Source: RGIG2206 sp045579085 (GTDB taxonomy: Bacteria; Bacillota; Clostridia; Oscillospirales; Acutalibacteraceae). From it: a stretch of DNA of 64,000 nt. Shown in pieces: positions 24,479-32,298 of this stretch. The stretch is from the NCBI GenBank assembly GCA_045579085.1, contig JAZNLO010000019.1, forward strand, positions 1 to 64,000. Reading direction: 5' to 3'. How positions within the stretch are numbered: the first letter of the stretch is position 1; each line of letters begins with the position of its first letter. The notes below the pieces were generated by a model. The model was not told the origin of the DNA and made no database searches. It saw nothing but the letters and a program-made list of their open reading frames with translations. The position numbers were made by a program, and so were the translations under genes.

Positions 24479-25603
24479 TTATTCTGTTTTCAAGATTAGA
24501 CTCTTGGGTATATCTTCAATAGCAGTCCAACCCTCTTCATCGCCAAATCCATCTAATGAAGAAACAACCTTTAATGTGTTTTCGTCAATTCTTGTTAGAA
24601 CTAACTTTCTATTTATGGTGTCGGTTACTGTTATAGTAGTACCGTCTTCTGTTACAGATTTTAGCGGAACTGGGCCAGTGCCTCTACCGCAATAATACAA
24701 ATTACCTTCAAAGGTTATAGCGTCTTGTGCTTCAGGCATATCGGGTTCTATTTTGTCTCCAAGAGTGGCACCTATAGTGGGTACGGTCTGGTTGAGAGTT
24801 AAAGCGCCATCATAAAGAGTTCCATCTGAAGAAACAAACATAAAAGTCCATTTGCAAGCTTTGGTTTTAACTGAAGTATAGGTTGGCGTTTTATAATTAG
24901 GGTCTTTTTCCTTGCAGCGTGTACAAGTACCATTTGAATAATTGTGGCCGAGAGCCTTACCGTTTGTTGCACCACAAGAACAGGTTGCAGCCTTAGTGCA
25001 GGTAGCGGCAGAATATTTATGTGCATGAGTAGATGCTACGCTTGATGTATTCGCTACGCTTGAGGCGCTCTCAGTTGATGTACTTTGCGCATCAGGGCTG
25101 CTAGTGGCGCTTTCGGTTGATGTGCTTTGCGCGTCAGAACTGCTTGTGGCACTTTCGGCGATTGATGTTTCGATTTCTACTGTAACATCAATCTCTTCAA
25201 AAGTCTTAGTTGCGGCATCTTTTGCAACGCTTAAAATGCTCTCGGCTTTGGTTTGCTCTTTTTTCGTTTCTACAATCTGCAAGTTAATTTTTGCGTCTTC
25301 CTTAACAAAACCTGCATCGTTCGATTTGTTAACGATTTCTTCGATAACATTTTCAAGCTTGCCGCTGAATTTTTTGCCGTTGACAACCTCTTTGGCATCC
25401 TTGTTTACAGGCTCTACTGCCAAAACGTTATCTTGGTCGTCAAGATATAACTTAAACTGTGGGTTGATGGAAACGAGTAAAACCGTTGAATATTTTTCGG
25501 GCTTTACAAATGCCTTGTCAGCAGAAGAGTCTGCATTGTTGCTGCAAGCAACAAGTGCGAAAGTAAGAGTAATTGCGAGTAATAGAGATATTATTCTTTT
25601 CAT
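24479..25603 (-). CDS. lipoprotein with RsgI-like domain and Ser/Thr-rich linker
   Basis: 374 residues from ATG 25603 (AAAGGAG upstream); a TTG two codons earlier sits too close to the ribosome site. Lipobox LVACS. Residues about 38-125 (VLLVSINPQFKLYLDD, AVEPVNKDAKEVVNGK, IEEIVNKSNDAGFV) resemble the middle domain of RsgI anti-sigma factors. A Ser/Thr-rich linker has a duplicated DAQSTSTESA unit. Then come two CxC/CxxC-containing short repeats of the HKYSAATCTKAATCSCGATN type, seen in many Clostridia surface proteins, and a C-terminal beta-rich domain. No sigI gene is adjacent, so it may be a stand-alone surface version rather than an anti-sigma factor. Confidence 0.82.
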   Translation of the reverse strand: MKRIISLLLAITLTFALVACSNNADSSADKAFVKPEKYSTVLLVSINPQFKLYLDDQDNVLAVEPVNKDAKEVVNGKKFSGKLENVIEEIVNKSNDAGFVKEDAKINLQIVETKKEQTKAESILSVAKDAATKTFEEIDVTVEIETSIAESATSSSDAQSTSTESATSSPDAQSTSTESASSVANTSSVASTHAHKYSAATCTKAATCSCGATNGKALGHNYSNGTCTRCKEKDPNYKTPTYTSVKTKACKWTFMFVSSDGTLYDGALTLNQTVPTIGATLGDKIEPDMPEAQDAITFEGNLYYCGRGTGPVPLKSVTEDGTTITVTDTINRKLVLTRIDENTLKVVSSLDGFGDEEGWTAIEDIPKSLILKTE

Positions 25604-25751
25604 TTCCAAAACTCCTTTTTATAATTTCAACTTCGCTGCGTGGAAAACCATCTCCACTGTTTTAAGTATAGCACATTAAAATTTTTATACAAGCCTTTGT
25701 TAAAACAATGACAAAAAGACGGCTGAAGATAAAAAATATTTCATATAGCGA

Positions 25752-25780
25752 TTGATTTATGGAAGTAATTATAATATAAT
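25752..25780 (+). promoter_or_regulatory. promoter of the SUF-like operon
   Basis: TTGATT (25752-25757), 17 bp, TATAAT (25775-25780). It leaves a leader of about 75 bases with no recognised riboswitch. Confidence 0.7.
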
Positions 25781-25859
25781 TAGTTGAATGAGGCTGATTG
25801 GCATTATAATGTAAAATCGGTCAATAATAAAAGGTAAATGAAAACACAGGAGTTTGTTT

Positions 25860-26573
25860 ATGATAGAACTTAAAAACGTTTCGTTCAAAACGGACGAGGG
25901 TAAGTATATTCTTAAGGATATAAACCTTACTATAAACGACAGTTTAACTGCTATCACAGGCCCAAACGGCAGCGGCAAGTCAACGCTTGTTAAGCTGATA
26001 GCGGGAATAATACCTGCGTCTTCGGGCAAAATCTTGCTCGACGGGGAGGACATCACCGATTGCTCCGTCACAGAGCGAGCAAAAAAGGGCGTCAGCTTTG
26101 CATTTCAGCAGCCCGTTCGCTTTAAGGGTATAACGGTTAAGGATATTATTTCCATTGCGGCGGGCAGAGAGCTGAGCAATGCCGATGTTTGCGCCTACTT
26201 ATCAGAGGTTGGACTCTGCGCAAACGAGTATATAGGCAGAGAGATAAATGCCTCACTTTCGGGCGGAGAGCTCAAGCGTATCGAGATTGCAACCGCTCTG
26301 GCAAGGGGCACGAAGCTCACGCTGTTTGACGAGCCTGAAGCAGGCATAGACTTGTGGAGCTTCCAGAACTTAATTAGAGTTTTCGAAAAAATGCGTGCTA
26401 AAACTGAGGGCAACATAGTAATAATATCTCATCAGGAGCGCATTTTATCTGTTGCAGACAGCATCGTGCTCTTAACAGCAGGAGAGGTTAAGGCTATTGG
26501 AACAAAGGAAGAAATCTTCCCGATGCTGATGCAAAACACGTTTGATTGCGCTTGCAGAACGGGGGCGAAATAA
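25860..26573 (+). CDS. sufC: SufC-like ATPase of a minimal Fe-S cluster assembly system
   Basis: 237 residues from ATG 25860; AGGAG lies five bases upstream. ABC ATPase with Walker A GPNGSGKST, Q loop FQQPVRF, signature LSGGELKR, Walker B LTLFDEPEAGID and the H loop IISHQ. The PEAGID wording is close to the SufC DEPDSGLD motif. It overlaps the next gene by one base (TAATG), and that gene encodes the SufB/D-like scaffold, so the pair should form the core of an Fe-S cluster scaffold complex in the cytoplasm. No SufS or SufU is adjacent. Confidence 0.88.
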   Translation: MIELKNVSFKTDEGKYILKDINLTINDSLTAITGPNGSGKSTLVKLIAGIIPASSGKILLDGEDITDCSVTERAKKGVSFAFQQPVRFKGITVKDIISIAAGRELSNADVCAYLSEVGLCANEYIGREINASLSGGELKRIEIATALARGTKLTLFDEPEAGIDLWSFQNLIRVFEKMRAKTEGNIVIISHQERILSVADSIVLLTAGEVKAIGTKEEIFPMLMQNTFDCACRTGAK

Positions 26574-27487
26574 TGAATCAGTATGATTTGATGCTTGAAA
26601 AGGTGACAGGCATAAAGGATTCGCTTGTTGGAGCATATAGTCTTAGACTTGACGGCGCATCGCATAGTATGCAGTCCACCGAGAATATAAAAATAACTAA
26701 AAAGACAGATAAACCGGGCATAGATATCCACGTTGCTTCGGGCACAAAGGGCGAGCAGGCGCATATCCCTGTTATACTTAGCCAGTCGGGAATCAAGGAC
26801 TTTGTTTACAACGATTTCTATATCGGTGAGGATTGCGATATCTTGATAATTGCGGGCTGCGGAATAAATAACTGCGGCTGTGATGACTCGGCGCACGATG
26901 GAATCCATTCGTTCCACATCGGCAAGAACTCACGTGTGCGCTATACAGAGAAGCATTACGCAGAGGGCAGCGGAACGGGAAAAAGACTTATGAATCCCAC
27001 CACTGAAATCGAACTTGCTGAGAACGCTTATATGGAGATGGACACAGTCCAGATAGGCGGCGTTGACGATACCAGCCGTACTACAAAAGCGGTGCTTGAC
27101 GATGGTGCTACTTTGGTTGTAACTGAAAAGATTATGACTGAGGGAGACCAGTATGCTAAGACGGATTTTGTAATAGAGCTTAACGGATTCAACTCGTCAA
27201 CCCACGTTATTTCGAGGTCGGTTGCAAAGGGCGATTCGAAGCAGTTGTTTATCTCGAACGTCAAGGGTAACAACGTCTGCAGCGGTCATACCGAGTGCGA
27301 TGCTATTATTATGGATAACGCATCAGTCAGCGCCATACCCGAGATATCGGCAAACAGTCCTGACGCTTCTCTGATTCACGAGGCGGCGATAGGCAAGATA
27401 GCAGGCGAGCAGCTTGTTAAGCTTATGACGTTGGGGCTCACCGAAAAAGAAGCAGAGATGAAAATTATCAATGGTTTCTTAAAATAA
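26573..27487 (+). CDS. sufB: SufB/SufD-like Fe-S scaffold protein, short form
   Basis: 304 residues, ATG 26573 with GGGGGCG upstream, translationally coupled to sufC. It is shorter than standard SufB (about 470), because the N-terminal region is reduced. The beta-helix core ends in the typical SufB/D tail (GHTECDAIIMDNAS, IPEISANSPDASLIHEAAIG, KEAEMKIINGF). A cysteine cluster at C88, C96, C101 and C103 (AGCGINNCGCDD) is a plausible cluster site. This two-gene form corresponds to the SUF-like minimal system described in archaea and some anaerobic bacteria; that assignment is from family knowledge. Confidence 0.87.
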   Translation: MNQYDLMLEKVTGIKDSLVGAYSLRLDGASHSMQSTENIKITKKTDKPGIDIHVASGTKGEQAHIPVILSQSGIKDFVYNDFYIGEDCDILIIAGCGINNCGCDDSAHDGIHSFHIGKNSRVRYTEKHYAEGSGTGKRLMNPTTEIELAENAYMEMDTVQIGGVDDTSRTTKAVLDDGATLVVTEKIMTEGDQYAKTDFVIELNGFNSSTHVISRSVAKGDSKQLFISNVKGNNVCSGHTECDAIIMDNASVSAIPEISANSPDASLIHEAAIGKIAGEQLVKLMTLGLTEKEAEMKIINGFLK

Positions 27488-27489
27488 TA

Positions 27490-27531
27490 AAAACTACCGA
27501 CAGTGCGCAAAGCTCTGTCGGTAGTTTTTTT
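27490..27531 (+). terminator. terminator of the SUF-like operon
   Basis: A 14-bp perfect stem, AAAACTACCGACAG (27490-27503) with 27515-27528, then TT. Confidence 0.9.
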
Positions 27532-27539
27532 CAAAAAGA

Positions 27540-27567
27540 TAGGGAGAAAGTGAAAACTTTCTCCCTA
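27540..27567 (-). terminator. rpsT terminator
   Basis: TAGGGAGAAAGT (27540-27551) pairs with 27556-27567 around GAAA; on the minus strand TCTTTTTG follows. Confidence 0.85.
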
Positions 27568-27589
27568 ATAGTTATCTGTTATTCAACAA

Positions 27590-27850
27590 TTACTTAGAAG
27601 CGTTAAGCTTAAGTGAAAGAGCAGATTTTTTTCTGGCAGCAGTGTTCTTGTGAAGAAGACCCTTAGCTTGAGCCTGGTCAATCTTCTTAACAGCAGCCTT
27701 TACGGTTTCAGCCTTATCAGCATCATTATTCTCGATGGCGGCGTTAGCCTTTTTGATAGAAGTTTTCAGCGCAGAATTGTAAGCCTTGTTACGAGCAGCA
27801 TTAACCTCTGCAACCAAAACACGCTTCTTAGCAGACTTAATGTTAGGCAT
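27590..27850 (-). CDS. rpsT: 30S ribosomal protein S20
   Basis: 86 residues, highly basic: starts MPNIKSAKKRVLVAE and contains KTSIKKANAAIE and KGLLHKNTAARKKSAL, typical of S20, which binds 16S rRNA early in 30S assembly. AGGAGGTGG precedes the ATG. Monocistronic with its own promoter and terminator. Confidence 0.98.
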   Translation of the reverse strand: MPNIKSAKKRVLVAEVNAARNKAYNSALKTSIKKANAAIENNDADKAETVKAAVKKIDQAQAKGLLHKNTAARKKSALSLKLNASK

Positions 27851-27893
27851 AATTCCACCTCCTTACGAAATATGATAAATTAGTCACCCAAGT

Positions 27894-27922
27894 ATAATAT
27901 CATCTTTGATTAAAAATTGCAA
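27894..27922 (-). promoter_or_regulatory. rpsT: rpsT promoter
   Basis: Minus-strand TTGCAA (27917-27922), 17 bp, TATTAT (27894-27899). Confidence 0.75.
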
Positions 27923-28063
27923 GCATTTTTTCAAAAATAATAATAAGAATCTCAAAAACCTGAAATGAACATCAAATTGACTATAGAAAACGTTCAAACT
28001 TACCTTGATAACGCTTTGTTTTCTTTACATATTTGGGTTGACTGAATAATTTAATGTCACGCT

Positions 28064-29200
28064 TTAATTATCGATTTTAAACTTATTACAAAGTTTATTT
28101 TCGAAATTTAAATATGCAGTGTTGATTTTTGAAAAATGCTTATCCCAAAAAACAAAGAAAGGCTTTTCAACAAATCTAATACGTAGCATGTCGATTACAG
28201 AACACACTATGAATACACCAACAACGCTTAAAATTGCGTGAAGATAAATCCATTCAGAATCATACATTTCTACATTTTGTAAAACGTCTTTCCATAACCA
28301 TCTGCGCATAGTGTCACCATTTGCGTGTATTAGTAATATACCAAAGGTTGTTGCTGAAACAGTGTTGATAAATTTGCTTGTTTTTAAATTTAAGTTTTTA
28401 AAGAATACAAAAGAAGAAATCCCTGTTAAGTATGCAAGAAGCTTGTTGGAATCAGCTACAAAATAGTAAGTCAAGTTTTTTTCAAACATATTTCCTGCCC
28501 ATACGCCGAAAACAACAGATGCGCAACAAAGAAGAACACAGGATGCAGCCGCAATCCCCCAAAATTTAGTGTTTTCAAGAAGCTTTTTCGGGTACAGCCT
28601 GATGTATGAGGCGGTAAAGTAGAGCACTATGTACCAAGAAACATAGTTCATTGTTACAGAAAAGAAAGGCAAGCTTCCAAAAAGCACATAAACGAAAACA
28701 GATAAAAAGGTTAAACGAATGTGTTGCTTTTCGTTAAGATTATGAATAAGAATATTCAAAAAAGGTATACATAAGAAGAAAATTAGATAACAACCAGTAA
28801 AATTAGTGGCAACAGATTTAAAAGGGATAAGAGTAAGCAACACAGCTTTAACTGTTAACGGTTCATATCCACTTATCAAAAATATAAAATTAATAATTAT
28901 GCGGTAAAACATGAGTTCAAAGAACAGCTTTGCAAATTTTTTTGCGGAAATTTTTGACTGGCACATAAAGTAACCGGTAATTAAAACGAAGCAGTTGATA
29001 CCAATCTTTCCAAAAGCACCGAATATTAATAAAAACAAAGAAGCAGTTGACATAGGATTTGCATAAACAGGACCGGTTAAATCCGTTAATCCTGAATTTA
29101 CTACATAATGGTGTGCAATAATTAGCAACATCGCAATAATACGGAATAATTCAATACTTGAATTTCGCTGTGCTGATAAAACTTGCTGTTTTTTTAACAT
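28064..29200 (-). CDS. acyltransferase 3 family membrane protein
   Basis: 378 residues, ATG 29200 behind AAAGGAT. About ten membrane helices; N-terminal SSIELFRIIAMLLIIAHHYV carries the conserved Arg and His of the acyltransferase 3 family, which O-acetylate or otherwise acylate surface sugars. Basic C-terminal tail. It is an isolated gene, visibly more AT-rich than its neighbours, lying between rpsT and tRNA-Arg, a common site for acquired DNA. Substrate unknown. Confidence 0.88.
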   Translation of the reverse strand: MLKKQQVLSAQRNSSIELFRIIAMLLIIAHHYVVNSGLTDLTGPVYANPMSTASLFLLIFGAFGKIGINCFVLITGYFMCQSKISAKKFAKLFFELMFYRIIINFIFLISGYEPLTVKAVLLTLIPFKSVATNFTGCYLIFFLCIPFLNILIHNLNEKQHIRLTFLSVFVYVLFGSLPFFSVTMNYVSWYIVLYFTASYIRLYPKKLLENTKFWGIAAASCVLLCCASVVFGVWAGNMFEKNLTYYFVADSNKLLAYLTGISSFVFFKNLNLKTSKFINTVSATTFGILLIHANGDTMRRWLWKDVLQNVEMYDSEWIYLHAILSVVGVFIVCSVIDMLRIRFVEKPFFVFWDKHFSKINTAYLNFENKLCNKFKIDN

Positions 29201-29249
29201 AGTTATTATCCTTTCATATTTAAATTAGACAGCCTTTATTGGTGCAATA

Positions 29250-29278
29250 ATTTTATCACAATTTTCTTTTAAATACAA
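29250..29278 (-). promoter_or_regulatory. promoter of the acyltransferase gene
   Basis: Minus-strand TTGTAT (29273-29278), 17 bp, TAAAAT (29250-29255). Confidence 0.6.
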
Positions 29279-29368
29279 TATTTTTCTAATAAAGAAGACT
29301 TAATACCTTTTCAAAACTCGATATTATATATTATTTTTTAAAATCCATTTTTAGTGAATAGTGAATGA

Positions 29369-29432
29369 TGAATATTGAAAAATGAATAATACAAACGAAA
29401 ATCCGTCCTTTTTCGAGAACGGATTTTCGTTT
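29369..29432 (-). terminator. tRNA-Arg terminator within a dispersed repeat copy
   Basis: The 13-bp stem AAACGAAAATCCG (29393-29405) with 29420-29432 is identical to that after tRNA-Leu(UAG), with a different loop. The flanking 29369-29395 matches the repeat at 20862-20888. Base 29432 is also the last A of the tRNA CCA. Confidence 0.78.
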
Positions 29433-29506
29433 GGCACCCCCTGCGAGAATCGAACTCACAACTAACCCTTAGGAGGGGTTTATTATATCCATTTAACTAA
29501 GGAGGC
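29432..29506 (-). tRNA. tRNA-Arg (anticodon CCU)
   Basis: 75 bases with encoded CCA. Acceptor GCCTCCT/AGGGGGT contains two G-U pairs (1-72 and 4-69). Anticodon arm AACCC/GGGTT around CTCCTAA (anticodon complement at 29471-29473), D stem GTTA/TAAT, T stem GTGAG/CTCGC. Slightly weak stems but complete. Confidence 0.9.
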
Positions 29507-29565
29507 GTGTGCTTTAATATACTATACCAAAGATAAATATTTGTCAACTTCAAAACTACAGGATG

Positions 29566-29593
29566 TTGATTATTTTTAATAATTTGATATAAT
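29566..29593 (+). promoter_or_regulatory. promoter of the flavin reductase-like gene
   Basis: TTGATT (29566-29571), 16 bp, TATAAT (29588-29593). Confidence 0.7.
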
Positions 29594-29626
29594 AAGTCAT
29601 AATACTTAAGTTGAGGAGTGATACTT

Positions 29627-30121
29627 ATGAGAGAAATAAGCATACACGATATAAAAGACAATATGATTGATATGATATCTAAGGAATGGATGCTGGTTAC
29701 AGCGGGAAATGAGAGCGGCTACAATATGATGACGGCAAGCTGGGGAATGATGGGCGAAATGTGGAACAAGGACGTTGCCATTACAGTAATCCGCCCGCAG
29801 CGTTATACTAAGAAGTTTATCGACGAAAACGAGCTGTTCACATTGTCGTTTTACGGCGATAACAAAGCGGTTCACGCTGTTTGCGGTAAGATGAGCGGCA
29901 AAGACGTCGACAAGACCGCGCTTGCAGACCTGCACCCTGTTTTCACAAACGGAACTGTTACCTTCGAGGAAGCAAGACTCACGCTTGTTTGCCGCAAAAT
30001 CTACGAGCAAGAGATAGATAAGGACTGCTTTATTGATAAGTCTTTGCTTGCAAATTACGAAAACGGCGACTATCACATTGCGTATATAGGCGAAATAGTT
30101 AAGGTGTTTGTAAACGATTAA
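29627..30121 (+). CDS. flavin reductase-like FMN-binding split-barrel protein
   Basis: 164 residues from ATG 29627 with GAGGAGTGAT upstream (a GTG at 29618 lies inside the ribosome site). The fold is indicated by GYNMMTASWGMMGEMWNKDVAITVIRPQRYTKKFI and ELFTLSFYG, typical of flavin reductase-like proteins that bind FMN and pass electrons. C-terminal YHIAYIGEIVKVFVND. Likely cytoplasmic. Electron donor and acceptor are not predictable; it is transcribed alone. Confidence 0.9.
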   Translation: MREISIHDIKDNMIDMISKEWMLVTAGNESGYNMMTASWGMMGEMWNKDVAITVIRPQRYTKKFIDENELFTLSFYGDNKAVHAVCGKMSGKDVDKTALADLHPVFTNGTVTFEEARLTLVCRKIYEQEIDKDCFIDKSLLANYENGDYHIAYIGEIVKVFVND

Positions 30122-30131
30122 CTTTAAGTAT

Positions 30132-30416
30132 CTATGTATCGACACCGCTTCGTTTTAGTGCTAAATCTATCACAAGGCAAGTCATAGCTGAGAGAAACAG
30201 CAGCCTTATGGCACAGGTTAAGATTTCCGGCACAGGAAGGTAGGGGTTTACCCTCATTGCATAACAGGCGGCACCTATGAGAACGGCTGAAATCTCGACG
30301 CATAGCATAATGCAGTAAGCGGAAAAATCGGACAGGGTTTCCACTGTGCTAACAGCCTTTTTAATAAACTTTATCACAATTATCACCGTAACAATTTTAT
30401 CATTGAAAAACGGCAA
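30132..30416 (-). CDS. possible small membrane protein (start uncertain)
   Basis: An open frame of up to 94 residues from TTG 30416, convergent with the flavin reductase gene. Two hydrophobic segments (AYCIMLCVEISAVLIGAACYAM and ILTCAIRLLFLSAMTCLVIDL) suggest a hairpin membrane protein. A minus-strand promoter, TTGATT (30418-30423), 18 bp, TAAAAT (30394-30399), would start transcription after the TTG, so translation more likely begins at a GTG further in (30386, or about 30344 with AAGG upstream). No strong ribosome site for any start; could be spurious. Confidence 0.35.
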   Translation of the reverse strand: MPFFNDKIVTVIIVIKFIKKAVSTVETLSDFSAYCIMLCVEISAVLIGAACYAMRVNPYLPVPEILTCAIRLLFLSAMTCLVIDLALKRSGVDT

Positions 30417-30477
30417 AAATCAACTGAAATAAAATACCAACTCATATACCACTTTGGTTGATTTTTGCTAAAATCCC

Positions 30478-30506
30478 TTGACGATAGGTTGTAAAAAGAT
30501 TACTAT
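30478..30506 (+). promoter_or_regulatory. promoter for the gene at 30531
   Basis: TTGACG (30478-30483), 17 bp, TACTAT (30501-30506). Confidence 0.65.
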
Positions 30507-30530
30507 GTTTCGTCGAGGAAGTGATAATAC

Positions 30531-30770
30531 GTGATAGAAGGCGTTACAAGGCTGCAAAAGCTGTCGATTTTGCACTCATCAATTGATATAAGCGATACCG
30601 AGTGCGCAACCGTCTACGGACTCAGCGCAGCCTTTAGTGATAACAGCGAGATAACTATTACTGATATAACGCCTGATTTAAGGGCACTCGAAGCACTTGC
30701 TGATAAGCTTAATAAAAGCGATGTTGAAAAAGTGCATTTCGTTGATATAATCGAGGATTTTATTATTTGA
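30531..30770 (+). CDS. conserved small protein, possibly DUF6514 family
   Basis: 79 residues, GTG 30531 behind GAGGAAGTGAT. It has VYGLSAAFSD, ITDITPDLRALEALADKLNK and a conserved-looking acidic end VDIIEDFII, which recall the DUF6514 family of Clostridia small proteins. The match is from memory and tentative; function unknown. It has its own promoter and precedes nrdR. Confidence 0.7.
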   Translation: MIEGVTRLQKLSILHSSIDISDTECATVYGLSAAFSDNSEITITDITPDLRALEALADKLNKSDVEKVHFVDIIEDFII

Positions 30771-30791
30771 GAAATTGTAAATAAAAATAGG

Positions 30792-30821
30792 TTGTAAAAT
30801 GCTATCTGTATGTGTTAAAAT
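30792..30821 (+). promoter_or_regulatory. nrdR: probable nrdR promoter
   Basis: TTGTAA (30792-30797), 18 bp, TAAAAT (30816-30821). No NrdR-box palindrome is seen here, so no autoregulation is evident. Confidence 0.55.
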
Positions 30822-30854
30822 ATAACAGTAAAGTAAAAATAACGGAGTGATAAT

Positions 30855-31310
30855 ATGAAATGCCCATATTGCGGATATGAGGAAAGCAAGGTTATCGATT
30901 CAAGACCAACTGATGAGGGAGAGAGAATCCGTCGCAGACGTGAGTGCCTTAAATGCCAAAAGAGGTTTACCACGTATGAGTTGATTGAGAGCCTTCCGAT
31001 TATAGTAATTAAGAAGGATAAGTCACGTGAGGTATTTGACCGTGACAAGCTGCTCAACGGTATGCTTCGTGCAAGCGAAAAGCGTCCTGTATCTATAAGC
31101 GACCTTGACAAAGCGGTCAACGATATAGAGGCATCACTGCACAACTCGCTTGACAGGGAAATATCTTCTGTTAAAATCGGCGAGCTCGCAATGGATAAGC
31201 TGCGTGATATAGACGAGGTTGCATATGTAAGATTTGCATCGGTATATCGCCAGTTTAAAGACATAAACACATTTATGGAAGAGCTTAACGCGCTGCTGAA
31301 TAACAAATAA
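30855..31310 (+). CDS. nrdR: transcriptional repressor NrdR
   Basis: 151 residues, ATG 30855. Zinc ribbon C3-x2-C6 and C31-x2-C34, then RIRRRREC, and an ATP-cone domain from about 49 (IIVIKKDKSREVFDRDKL to YRQFKDINTF). NrdR senses dATP/ATP and represses ribonucleotide reductase genes through paired 16-bp boxes. Its stop codon overlaps the next start by one base (TAATG). An NrdR-box-like palindrome occurs elsewhere in the window at 62848. Confidence 0.98.
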   Translation: MKCPYCGYEESKVIDSRPTDEGERIRRRRECLKCQKRFTTYELIESLPIIVIKKDKSREVFDRDKLLNGMLRASEKRPVSISDLDKAVNDIEASLHNSLDREISSVKIGELAMDKLRDIDEVAYVRFASVYRQFKDINTFMEELNALLNNK

Positions 31311-31834
31311 TGAGGAAAATCAACACCTGCTGTTTTACAGGGCACAGACCTGACAGGTTGTATTTGTATAACAGCGAAGAAGAGGTTTTTAGCGGCATCG
31401 TGGCTGCGGTGAATAATGCCGTAAAAGACGGATATACCGACTTTTTATGCGGCGGTTGTGTTGGCGGTGATTTTCTGTTTGCGGAGGCTGTTATAATCGC
31501 GCGTTCAGAACAGCCTGACAAAAATATCAAACTGCATATGTGTCTGCCTTGCAGAAATCAGGCAGAGATGTGGAACAGGGAAGACCGCATAAAATACAGC
31601 AGTTATCTTGACGCGGCAGACAGCGTGGTTTGCCTTAATGACAAGTACATAAACGGCTGTATGAAAGAGCGTAATCGTTATATGGTGGATAGGTCGAGCT
31701 TGCTTATAGCGGCGTTTAACGGCTCACAGGGCGGCACGGCATACACAGTTAAATATGCAAAAAGTTTAGGACTCAGAATAGTTAATCTTTTGGAAACACC
31801 AGTTGAAGAATCGAATCAGTTATCATTTCTATAA
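31310..31834 (+). CDS. SLOG-family protein (YpsA/DUF1273-like)
   Basis: 174 residues, ATG 31310 overlapping the nrdR stop. Rossmann-like SLOG fold: CCFTGHRPDRL at the N-terminus, FLCGGCVGGDFLFAEA, and GSQGGTAYTVKYAKSLG near the end, which form the nucleotide-derivative binding site of the LOG/DprA superfamily. B. subtilis YpsA affects cell division; whether this homologue does is unknown. The last 53 bases overlap a convergent gene on the other strand, and a strong hairpin (31834-31866) begins at its stop codon. Confidence 0.88.
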   Translation: MRKINTCCFTGHRPDRLYLYNSEEEVFSGIVAAVNNAVKDGYTDFLCGGCVGGDFLFAEAVIIARSEQPDKNIKLHMCLPCRNQAEMWNREDRIKYSSYLDAADSVVCLNDKYINGCMKERNRYMVDRSSLLIAAFNGSQGGTAYTVKYAKSLGLRIVNLLETPVEESNQLSFL

Positions 31835-32123
31835 ACGCCACACCTGCTTTTGCAGCGTGTGGCGTTGCTGCGTTGTATAAAGCTTTATTTTCTTCCAGAG
31901 CCAAAACAGCGCCTTTATCAATGCTTACAGTCATATCAAAAGCTGACAACGTCAGCGTGTCTTTTTCATTAGCAAGGTTAAAGACAGGCTGCCGCTCACT
32001 GAATCCGATTTTTCTTGTGTTATAGTCAGCGATTATAATACCCGTTATCAGCATAGCAACGAGCGATATCGAGATAATAACGAAGCTGATTTTTTCTGCT
32101 TTGGCTTTCAAACTGTTCACCAT
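31782..32123 (-). CDS. small single-pass membrane protein downstream of gpr, unknown
   Basis: 113 residues from ATG 32123, which overlaps the stop of the 48-residue ORF upstream by seven bases (ATGGTGA), implying translational coupling. One N-terminal helix (ISFVIISISLVAMLITGIII), then an extracytoplasmic domain of about 75 residues with no known motif (LTLSAFDMTVSIDKGAVLALEEN). The gene order gpr - 48 aa - 113 aa suggests a sporulation-linked role, but nothing in the sequence proves it. The 3' end overlaps the SLOG gene by 53 bases. Confidence 0.7.
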   Translation of the reverse strand: MVNSLKAKAEKISFVIISISLVAMLITGIIIADYNTRKIGFSERQPVFNLANEKDTLTLSAFDMTVSIDKGAVLALEENKALYNAATPHAAKAGVAFIEMITDSILQLVFPKD

Positions 32124-32263
32124 CCGTTAGTTGTGATTATCTTAGCGCCAAATTCGCTCACAGGCGCCAGCGCAGACATAATATCTGTATAGTATCTAAC
32201 AAGACAAACGCTAACAGCAGCCAAAATCAGAGTAATAATTATAACCTGTAAATTTTTATTCAT
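32117..32263 (-). CDS. 48-residue single-helix protein between gpr and the 113-residue gene
   Basis: ATG 32263 is preceded by GAGGTGAC at good distance. Product begins MNKNLQVIIITLILAAVSV and is one membrane helix followed by a short tail ending in TTNGW. It lies 35 bases after the gpr stop, on the same strand. Its stop overlaps the start of the following gene, which supports real translation. Confidence 0.65.
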   Translation of the reverse strand: MNKNLQVIIITLILAAVSVCLVRYYTDIMSALAPVSEFGAKIITTNGW

Positions 32264-32298
32264 AGCTTGTCACCTCGTTAAATACTACGCACATAAAG

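Noticed and set aside
26432..26917. Minus-strand open frame of 161 codons over the sufC-sufB junction
   Set aside because: Covers two well-supported sense genes and has no recognisable domain or ribosome site.
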